From an uncultured Lachnospiraceae bacterium (GTDB lineage: Bacteria; Bacillota; Clostridia; Lachnospirales; Lachnospiraceae), in the NCBI GenBank assembly GCA_902767065.1, contig CACXFW010000463.1:1-5343 (forward strand): DNA of 5,343 bases. Reading direction: 5' to 3'. Every line of letters begins with the position of its first letter. Within the stretch, counting starts at the first letter, position 1. Below the pieces are notes generated by a model that made no database searches, was not told where the DNA came from, and saw only the letters and a program-made list of their open reading frames with translations. Below, in pieces: positions 1 to 5,343 of this stretch. A program made the translations under genes and the position numbers.

Positions 1-62
1 CTGGAACCGCTCAGATCCGTCAGATAAGCAAGCTTATCTGACTGGATCATGAGCAATTCCAG
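1..62 (+). promoter_or_regulatory. Long imperfect hairpin in the serS leader, possible remnant or 3' end of a T-box-like element
   Basis: Seen: the stretch folds back on itself almost completely. Pairs are 1-6 with 57-62, 9-13 with 50-54, 14-18 with 44-48, and 19-28 with 33-42, with an internal loop at 7-8/55-56, single bulges at 43 and 49, and a four-base loop (29-32). The top is a perfect inverted repeat, 21-29 against 32-40. The hairpin starts with TGGAACCGC (2-10), which fits the T-box core UGGNACCGC. T-box riboswitches commonly sit before aminoacyl-tRNA synthetase genes in Firmicutes, and a hairpin directly after the core is the usual order. Against this, no T-tract follows the 3' arm. 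The variable base is A, whereas tRNA-Ser normally has discriminator G and would call for C. The left part of any leader is outside the window. It could equally be the end of an upstream gene plus a hairpin: the three forward frames stop at 25-27, 50-52 and 39-41. Confidence 0.4.
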
Positions 63-107
63 GAGGTGCTGAATAATTACCAATGAACGATAAGAAAGGG
101 CAGAATC

Positions 108-1391
108 ATGCTTGACATTAAATATGTAAGAGAAAACGCAGAGGCTGTGAAAGAGAACATCCGGAAAAAATTTCAGGATGCGAAGCTCCCGCTTGTCGAT
201 GAGGTGATTGCACTTGACCGGGAAAACCGTGATATCAAGGGAGAACTTCAGGCATTGCAGGCAGACCGCAACAGGATCTCCAAATCCATCGGAATGCTGA
301 TGAAGCAGGGAAAGAAGGAAGAGGCAGCCCAGGCAAAAGAGATGGTTGTGAAAAACCAGGCGAGGGTGGCAGAACTATCCGCAAGAGAGAAGAGTGTCGA
401 AGAAGAGCTGAAGAAAAAGATGATGATCATTCCGAACATGATCGACCCGTCCGTTCCCATCGGAAAAGACGATTCAGAGAATGTGGAGATCGAGCGGTTC
501 GGAGATCCGTATGTTCCGGATTTTGAGATTCCATATCATACGGAGATCATGGAAAAGCTTCACGGCATTGATATGGACGCGGCCGGGAGAGTCGCCGGAA
601 ACGGATTCTATTATCTGCTGGGCGATATTGCCAGGCTTCATTCCGCATGCCTGTCCTACGCAAGAGACTTTATGATCGACCGCGGTTTTACCTATGTGAT
701 CCCGCCCTATATGATCCGGAGTGCGGTTGTAGACGGCGTCATGTCATTTGCGGAAATGGACAGCATGATGTACAAGATTGACGGAGAGGATCTGTACCTG
801 ATCGGAACCTCGGAACACTCCATGATCGGACGGTTCATCGGGCAGACCATCGAGGAAGACAGGCTGCCGTACACCCTGACCTCGTACAGTCCGTGTTTTC
901 GCAAGGAGAAGGGAGCCCATGGTCTTGAGGAGCGCGGGGTGTACCGGATCCATCAGTTTGAGAAGCAGGAGATGATCGTCGTCTGCAGACCGGAGGATTC
1001 CCCCATGTGGTATGACCGCCTGTGGCAGAATACGGTCGATTACTTCCGCAGCCTGGAGATCCCGGTGAGGACCCTGGAATGCTGTTCGGGAGATCTGGCG
1101 GATCTCAAGGTCAAGTCCCTGGACGTGGAAGCCTGGAGTCCGAGACAGAAGAAGTACTTCGAGGTCGGATCCTGCTCGAATCTGGGAGATGCCCAGGCCA
1201 GACGGCTCGGGATCCGGGTGAAGGGTGAGGACGGAAGAAAGTATCTTGCCCACACTCTGAACAACACCTGCGTTGCCCCGCCGCGCATGCTGATTGCGTT
1301 CCTGGAGAATCATCTGTGCGAAGACGGAAGCGTGACCATTCCGGAAGCGCTCCGGCCTTATATGGGAGGCAGAAAACTCCTTGTTCCGTAA
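108..1391 (+). CDS. serS: Seryl-tRNA synthetase (class II), Lachnospiraceae-type
   Basis: Cytoplasmic enzyme that charges tRNA-Ser (and tRNA-Sec) with serine using ATP. At 427 residues it has the normal family length. Residues 1-105 form the two-helix coiled-coil arm that grips the long variable arm of tRNA-Ser. The rest is the class II catalytic core: motif 1 ends in the Pro-Pro at 199-200, the serine-pocket motif is TSE (234-236), motif 2 runs from FRKE (264-267) to about 288, CSN is at 356-358, and motif 3 centres on Arg393. The start (MLDIKYVREN) matches the usual SerRS N-terminus and has AAAGGG at 95-100 as ribosome binding site, 7 bases upstream. TSE instead of the common bacterial TAE, and NNTCVAPPR instead of a Gly-rich motif 3, are unlike E. 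coli or Bacillus SerRS. They match the form I recall as the main SerRS of Lachnospiraceae. All key catalytic positions look intact. A 47-base gap with no terminator separates it from the next gene, so read-through is possible. Confidence 0.97.
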   Translation: MLDIKYVRENAEAVKENIRKKFQDAKLPLVDEVIALDRENRDIKGELQALQADRNRISKSIGMLMKQGKKEEAAQAKEMVVKNQARVAELSAREKSVEEELKKKMMIIPNMIDPSVPIGKDDSENVEIERFGDPYVPDFEIPYHTEIMEKLHGIDMDAAGRVAGNGFYYLLGDIARLHSACLSYARDFMIDRGFTYVIPPYMIRSAVVDGVMSFAEMDSMMYKIDGEDLYLIGTSEHSMIGRFIGQTIEEDRLPYTLTSYSPCFRKEKGAHGLEERGVYRIHQFEKQEMIVVCRPEDSPMWYDRLWQNTVDYFRSLEIPVRTLECCSGDLADLKVKSLDVEAWSPRQKKYFEVGSCSNLGDAQARRLGIRVKGEDGRKYLAHTLNNTCVAPPRMLIAFLENHLCEDGSVTIPEALRPYMGGRKLLVP

Positions 1392-1423
1392 GGAACCGTA
1401 CCATAATAATCTGTGTATTCTGC

Positions 1424-1429
1424 AGGAGA
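1424..1429 (+). promoter_or_regulatory. Ribosome binding site that fixes the start of the EAL-domain gene
   Basis: AGGAGA lies 9 bases before the ATG at 1439. The reading frame is open further upstream, to an ATG at 1316 inside serS. The extra 41 residues are Arg-rich, lie in serS coding sequence and have no ribosome binding site, so 1439 is the better start. Confidence 0.75.
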
Positions 1430-1438
1430 AAGATCAGA

Positions 1439-3400
1439 ATGCTGAGTCCACTGGTATTGGATTACGTCGCGTGTGTGATCTATGCATTCCTCCTGATCTC
1501 CATTGTATATAAGCGTCTTTATAATACGACGGAGAATCGGTTCTTTCTTGCTGTCACGGTAATCAGCGCGGGGGCGGCTGTCATGGATCTGTGCATGGAA
1601 GCCTCCTGCCGGACGCTGCCGATCGGACAGACAGGGTTGTTTTTTGCGCACTTTTTTACCTATGCGTACTACATAATCCGCCAGATGAGCGCATTTTCCT
1701 ATATTCTGCTGATCTTTGTGGCAAGCGGAACGCTCTACCAGAAGACGCTCAGAAGGATTGTGTCCGTCCCGTTTGCCCTGATCTGCCTTTTTATCCTGTC
1801 GAATCTTTTTACGCATAAACTGTTCACCATCACATCAGCCGGAGGCTATGAGCGCGGGCCGTGGGTGATGATACTATACCTCATGTCCTATGTGTACGGG
1901 ATGTTTGGTTTCATTTATCTGTGCCGGATGAGGCGGTATCTTGGGATGGCCCGGTGGATCTCGATGCTGTCCATGTATCTGTTCATGATCCTGTGTGCCG
2001 TGCTCCAGATGCTGATGGAAGGGATTCTGGTGGAAATGCTCTCGACGTCCCTGGCGCTTCTGCTGGTTCACCTGATTGTACACTGGACGAAGGATTACTC
2101 GACGACTCTCGGACTGTACAGCTGGTATGAATACCGGGAAATGACAGGAAGGCTCGCGGATACGAAGCGGACCTGCAGCATCCTGATTCTCAGGTTTGTC
2201 AATGCGAATGAAGTCCGGACGACCTATGGCGAGACACGGTATAATGAATTCATCCGGAAGACGGTCACCATCATGAAAGAGGTGATCAGCCAGAAGACGC
2301 TGGATTACCGGATCTTCTATCATTCTTCCGGAAGCATTCATGTCATTTTCGGGGAGAAGGAAATTGATTTTGAACAGAAGTATCCGGAACTGATCCGGAT
2401 GTGGACCGGAAATGTGAACGATGTCTACACGGTGCGTCTCGGCCCGCGTCTGTGCAGCCTGGATTATCCGACAGAGCATCTGAATGAAGAGGAAGACCTG
2501 ACCAGCTTCGGTTTTATTTTCCCAAAATACATGAACCGGGATGAGGTCTACTTCCGGGCAGACCGGGCGATTCAAAACAGAGGATTCGAGATGTACCGCA
2601 AGCTTCCGATGATCCTGAACCGGGGGATACGGGAACATCTCTTTGAAATGTATTATCAGCCGATTTTTGATGTGAAGGCCGGAATGTTTCGTTCCGCGGA
2701 GGCACTGATCCGCCTGAAGGATCCGGAATTCGGTTATATTCCGCCGGCAATGTTTATCCCGTCGGCGGAGCGGCGGAACATGATCCTTCCGATCGGAAAT
2801 TATGTGCTGGATTCCGTTTTCCGTTTTGCTTCAAGACCGGACTTTGAGGAACTGGGTCTTCAGTATATTGAGCTGAACCTGTCTGTGGAGCAGCTGCTCC
2901 AGGATGATCTGGTACCGTATATTCAGAAGCTTCAGAAGAAATACTCCCTCTCTTCGATGCGTATTAATCTGGAGATCACGGAGTCGGCCGCCGGCGTGCA
3001 GTCCCATGTCGGCATGAAGAATATTCTGGAGCTGTGCGATCAGCAGTATACCTTTTCGCTGGATGATTACGGAACCGGGTATTCCAATATCCAGAGAGCG
3101 GTAGAATTGCCGCTGAGTCTGGTGAAGATCGATAAGAGCATCATCGACCGCATCAAAACGCCCAAGGGAGAATCCATGGTCCGCAGCACGATCCGGATGA
3201 TGCATGAGATCGGGTTCAAGGTGGTCAGTGAAGGTGTGGAAGAAGAAAAGCAATATCGGATCCTCGAGGGGCTTGACTGTGATTACATTCAGGGATATTA
3301 TTTTGCGAAGCCCATGTGTGAAGAGGACTTCATCCGCTTCCTGAAAGAGCGTAACCGGCAGGTTGCAGGCAAAGAAACGATAAGAGTGAGGAGAGCATGA
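1439..3400 (+). CDS. Membrane-bound EAL-domain cyclic-di-GMP phosphodiesterase with degenerate GGDEF domain
   Basis: Predicted to cleave cyclic di-GMP to pGpG at the inner face of the membrane. The protein has 653 residues. An N-terminal region (about 4-216) has seven or eight hydrophobic segments and is probably a sensory membrane module. A middle region (about 238-380) looks like a GGDEF fold whose signature is lost: HSSGS at 295-299 sits where GGDEF should be, so no cyclase activity is expected. The C-terminal EAL domain (about 398-638) keeps every catalytic or metal position I can check: EAL 421-423, Asn480, LEITE with Glu512, DDYGTG 542-547, Lys563, EGVE 598-601 and QGY 618-620. It therefore looks like an active phosphodiesterase, with the dead GGDEF possibly regulatory. 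It follows serS in the same direction and its stop overlaps the start of the L,D-transpeptidase gene, so the two are probably co-transcribed. The ligand of the membrane module cannot be inferred. Confidence 0.93.
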   Translation: MLSPLVLDYVACVIYAFLLISIVYKRLYNTTENRFFLAVTVISAGAAVMDLCMEASCRTLPIGQTGLFFAHFFTYAYYIIRQMSAFSYILLIFVASGTLYQKTLRRIVSVPFALICLFILSNLFTHKLFTITSAGGYERGPWVMILYLMSYVYGMFGFIYLCRMRRYLGMARWISMLSMYLFMILCAVLQMLMEGILVEMLSTSLALLLVHLIVHWTKDYSTTLGLYSWYEYREMTGRLADTKRTCSILILRFVNANEVRTTYGETRYNEFIRKTVTIMKEVISQKTLDYRIFYHSSGSIHVIFGEKEIDFEQKYPELIRMWTGNVNDVYTVRLGPRLCSLDYPTEHLNEEEDLTSFGFIFPKYMNRDEVYFRADRAIQNRGFEMYRKLPMILNRGIREHLFEMYYQPIFDVKAGMFRSAEALIRLKDPEFGYIPPAMFIPSAERRNMILPIGNYVLDSVFRFASRPDFEELGLQYIELNLSVEQLLQDDLVPYIQKLQKKYSLSSMRINLEITESAAGVQSHVGMKNILELCDQQYTFSLDDYGTGYSNIQRAVELPLSLVKIDKSIIDRIKTPKGESMVRSTIRMMHEIGFKVVSEGVEEEKQYRILEGLDCDYIQGYYFAKPMCEEDFIRFLKERNRQVAGKETIRVRRA

Positions 3401-4305
3401 GAAGCACGATACTTGAAAGACGGGGCACGAATGGAAGAAAAGCTGTACTTTCTATCGTGTTCCTTGTTTGTCTGCTGATTATCACAGGCCGTACCGGAAT
3501 CCGGGCGGAAGACGCGTTGGCCGGATATGGTGCATCGGAACAGACAGAGGACCCAAACAGCTGGGAGAATTCCAAACCGGCTCCCTTCAGCATCCGGCTC
3601 TGCTTCGATGATAAATATGAAAAGCTGACAGAGAGAGATACGAAGGAATGGAGAAGGCTGACACCTGCGGGATACTATATCTGGGACAATGATCCGGTAA
3701 CGGAGTACCTGGAAAGCCTGAAAAGGAAGTATGACACGGAGATGGGAACGGTGTCGTTCACGACGCACAAGGGTGTGAAGATGATGATCTCCTCCCAGAA
3801 CTGCGGATGGCATATGAATGTGGAGATGACCCGGAGCAATCTTGAGGAAGGTGCTGACAACGGGGAGGAGGTCATTGATCCTGCATGGAATTCGGGCTGT
3901 ATCTACAGCTCGAAGAACGGAGTCGGCAAGAAGTACGTGGAAGTAAGCATAGAAGAACAGAAGGTATATCTGATTGAAAATGATGAGATTATCCTGGAGA
4001 CGGACTGCGTGACGGGAACCGACGGATATACCGATACGACAAAGGGAGTCTTCCAGGTGCAGTCCAAGGCCTCCCCGACCGTACTGAAGGATAAGGATAA
4101 AAACGGAAATGCTTACGAGCAGCCGGTAGAATACTGGATCGCCTTTAACGGATCGCAGGGCATGCACGATGCGCTCTGGAGGGGCGAATTCGGTGGAGAG
4201 ATCTATAAGACCTGGGGTTCGCACGGGTGTGTCAATCTGCCGTTGGAAGCGGCTGAGCAGATCTATAAAGAGGTGTATGTCTACTATCCGGTTATCGTGT
4301 ACTGA
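3397..4305 (+). CDS. Secreted or membrane-anchored L,D-transpeptidase (YkuD domain)
   Basis: Likely makes 3-3 peptidoglycan cross-links, or attaches substrates to the wall, outside the cell. The protein has 302 residues. Basic residues followed by a hydrophobic stretch (about 15-31) form a signal peptide or anchor; GIRA/EDA (34-40) is a plausible signal peptidase site. Residues about 95-165 resemble the second half of the PG_binding_4 domain that precedes YkuD in many clostridial L,D-transpeptidases (TTHKG at 122-126, GWHMNVE at 137-143); its first half seems shortened. The YkuD domain covers about 178-302, with His257 and the catalytic SHGCVNL at 275-281 (Cys278). YkuD enzymes are typically inhibited by carbapenems rather than most other beta-lactams. 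The start codon overlaps the stop of the EAL gene (ATGA), and GAGGAG (3388-3393) inside that gene is the ribosome binding site, which suggests translational coupling. Four further cysteines (69, 136, 168, 204) lie in the exported part. Confidence 0.94.
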   Translation: MRSTILERRGTNGRKAVLSIVFLVCLLIITGRTGIRAEDALAGYGASEQTEDPNSWENSKPAPFSIRLCFDDKYEKLTERDTKEWRRLTPAGYYIWDNDPVTEYLESLKRKYDTEMGTVSFTTHKGVKMMISSQNCGWHMNVEMTRSNLEEGADNGEEVIDPAWNSGCIYSSKNGVGKKYVEVSIEEQKVYLIENDEIILETDCVTGTDGYTDTTKGVFQVQSKASPTVLKDKDKNGNAYEQPVEYWIAFNGSQGMHDALWRGEFGGEIYKTWGSHGCVNLPLEAAEQIYKEVYVYYPVIVY

Positions 4306-4424
4306 AAATGCCAGGATAGAAATGATGCGGCGGAAATCCCGAAGCCGCCCGCGATCCTGAGCGGTATTCAGATGATGATACCCGCGAACAAAATGCATCG
4401 CCGATTAACCGGAAAGCGTTGATG
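4306..4424. other. Convergent intergenic gap without a canonical terminator
   Basis: This gap lies between the stop of the transpeptidase gene and the stop of the channel gene, where a two-way terminator would be expected. I see only weak structures. An outer stem 4312-4317/4354-4359 encloses a 5-bp GC stem 4329-4333/4345-4349. A second hairpin pairs 4361-4367 with 4378-4385 around one bulge. Neither is followed by a T-tract on either strand. No convincing small gene is visible. Confidence 0.4.
4361..4385 (+). terminator. Weak hairpin, possible non-canonical terminator of the EAL/transpeptidase unit
   Basis: Four G/C pairs (4361-4364 with 4382-4385) and three A/T pairs (4365-4367 with 4378-4380) are separated by a bulged C at 4381, with a 10-base loop. 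It lies 56 bases after the transpeptidase stop. There is no following run of T, so intrinsic termination here is only a guess from position. Confidence 0.2.
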
Positions 4425-5343
4425 TTAACCAGCAGTATATACGGAGCGCGTCAGATACGCGCGGCAGGGAGCACTGGAGGCTCCCTGGATCAGCACGGGA
4501 GAGGCATTGATAAGATACTCTCCGTCGTCGATGCAGCTTAGATCCAGTCCGGTCAGAAGAGTCACGTGTCCTGCCAGCAGGATACGTGATATTTTTTCTG
4601 TTCCGTCCTCCGGGAAAAAAGAAGCGCTGCCGGTTTCCGGAATTCCCTGTCCGAACCCGATCAGGAACGCATTGAACCTGGAAAGAAACTGCGCGGCTTC
4701 CGTAGTCAGGCATGCATTTCCCCGAAGGAGGATTCTCTGCGAAGCCTCCCCGGAGGACCTGCTTATGATGGCACCGATTTTTTCCGCGCTGACTTCGCCG
4801 TTCACCGTTTCCACGATGCATGGGCCGACAAAGCAGGAAAGAGGCAGCTGTTCGATGTAGCTGTTTTCCGGATCCACAAGGCTGGGGGCAAACACCTTCG
4901 TCCTGCCGGTGGAGATATCCAGAAGCCTTCCGGACAATGACAGCGTTTCCTCCATCCCGCGTGATACCGGATCCGCATACCGGGCTGCTTCCATGAAGCC
5001 TGCCGTGATGATACCGGTCGGAACCGCGACAATGCACATCCCAAGCAGCGTGATGATAATCGCCAGTGTTTTACCAAGAAATGTAACCGGATAGATATCC
5101 CCGTATCCTGTGGTGGAAAGCGTCGAAACGGCCCACCATAAACCGGAGAAGGCATTCTCGAAAACGGTCGGCTGTGCATCATGCTCCACATAGTACATCA
5201 GAAGCGAAGCGGAGAACATCAGGACGAAGACCATGAAGAGAGAAGCAAAGATCAGCGTGGCCTTTTTGCGCAGGACCGACAGGATTGCGGAAACCGGATC
5301 CAGGTAGGGATTGATCCGGAACAGACGCAGAATCCGGGCAACC
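4425..5343 (-). CDS. Voltage-gated-type potassium channel with a degenerate cyclase/KynB-like C-terminal domain (5' end cut by the window)
   Basis: Forms a K+ pore in the cell membrane, presumably as a tetramer. The frame is open through the window edge; 305 residues are visible and probably 100-150 N-terminal residues (S1 to early S4) are missing. In visible numbering, Arg3, Arg6 and Arg9 are spaced every three residues as at the end of an S4 voltage sensor. S5 is about 28-52, the pore helix and filter 61-87 with TTGYGD at 77-82, and S6 about 88-117. After a short linker, residues about 139-298 are not an RCK/TrkA domain. They resemble cyclase-family proteins (PF04199, kynurenine formamidase KynB): EQLPLSCFVGPC (164-175), RILLRGN (203-209), SRILLAG (252-258), and GEYLINASP (274-282) followed by GASSAPCRAYL (287-297). 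The metal site HTGTHxDAP is replaced by TGRTKVFAP (145-153). The channel call is firm. The C-terminal call is my recognition by eye and enzymatic activity is not expected. The gene converges on the transpeptidase gene. Confidence 0.9.
   Translation of the reverse strand, partial: VARILRLFRINPYLDPVSAILSVLRKKATLIFASLFMVFVLMFSASLLMYYVEHDAQPTVFENAFSGLWWAVSTLSTTGYGDIYPVTFLGKTLAIIITLLGMCIVAVPTGIITAGFMEAARYADPVSRGMEETLSLSGRLLDISTGRTKVFAPSLVDPENSYIEQLPLSCFVGPCIVETVNGEVSAEKIGAIISRSSGEASQRILLRGNACLTTEAAQFLSRFNAFLIGFGQGIPETGSASFFPEDGTEKISRILLAGHVTLLTGLDLSCIDDGEYLINASPVLIQGASSAPCRAYLTRSVYTAG

Noticed and set aside
3..86. In-frame readthrough of TGA at 39-41 joining two short protein-like stretches ending at 84-86
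   Set aside because: The frame looks protein-like on both sides, but the stretch is short, forms the arms of the hairpin, and nothing supports recoding of the stop.
744..1313. Antisense open frame (189 codons) within serS
   Set aside because: It lies entirely opposite conserved SerRS catalytic motifs and shows no protein family features.
1381..1407. Possible promoter between serS and the EAL gene (TTGTTC at 1381, CATAAT at 1402)
   Set aside because: The -10 match is fair but the -35 is poor and the spacer is only 15 bases, so it is no better than chance in an AT-rich gap.
1316..1438. N-terminal extension of the EAL protein from an ATG inside serS
   Set aside because: It would overlap serS by 76 bases, is Arg-rich and not membrane-like, and lacks a ribosome binding site. 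The ATG at 1439 has one and leads straight into the first hydrophobic segment.
1874..2638. Antisense open frame (254 codons) within the EAL-domain gene
   Set aside because: Gln/His/Pro-rich shadow of a well-supported gene, with no ribosome binding site or domain that I can recognise.
3298..4398. Long antisense open frame (366 codons) opposite the L,D-transpeptidase gene
   Set aside because: It mirrors a gene with clear YkuD motifs, its translation has no recognisable domain, and its composition is His/Arg/Ile-rich as expected for a shadow frame.
4405..5037. Second open frame (210 codons) on the - strand overlapping the channel gene
   Set aside because: It is out of frame with the clear K+ channel sequence, Arg/Gly/Ser-rich and without a domain. 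The channel frame continues smoothly through the cyclase-like region, so there is no sign of a frameshift.

Overview
The window looks like chromosomal DNA from a Lachnospiraceae-type clostridium (Firmicutes). The best evidence is the seryl-tRNA synthetase. It is the divergent version I associate with that family, with a Thr-Ser-Glu serine-pocket motif and an unusual motif 3. The L,D-transpeptidase and the multi-TM EAL protein are also of styles common there. Base composition is balanced (about half G+C by eye) and even across all genes, with no mobile element, CRISPR array, tRNA or rRNA.

Layout: positions 1-107 form the leader of serS, dominated by a long imperfect hairpin (1-62) that begins with a T-box-like string. 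Then come three genes on the + strand: serS (108-1391), a membrane-bound EAL-domain cyclic-di-GMP phosphodiesterase (1439-3400), and a secreted or membrane-anchored YkuD L,D-transpeptidase (3397-4305). The last two overlap by four bases (ATGA) and are probably translationally coupled. This pairs a second-messenger degrading enzyme with a cell-wall cross-linking enzyme. A 119-base gap without a canonical terminator separates them from a convergent gene on the - strand (4425 to beyond 5343).

The - strand gene is the most unusual item. Its visible part has the end of an S4 voltage sensor, S5, a pore loop with a perfect potassium selectivity filter (TTGYGD) and S6. In place of the usual RCK/TrkA nucleotide-binding domain, the cytoplasmic C-terminus resembles the cyclase / kynurenine formamidase (KynB-like, PF04199) fold. 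All the metal-binding and catalytic residues I can align are replaced. I read it as a voltage-gated-type K+ channel fused to a dead enzyme domain, possibly acting as a ligand sensor or assembly domain. The similarity was recognised by eye and needs a profile or structure search.

The EAL/transpeptidase pair and the channel are all envelope-related, but their convergent orientation gives no evidence that they work together.
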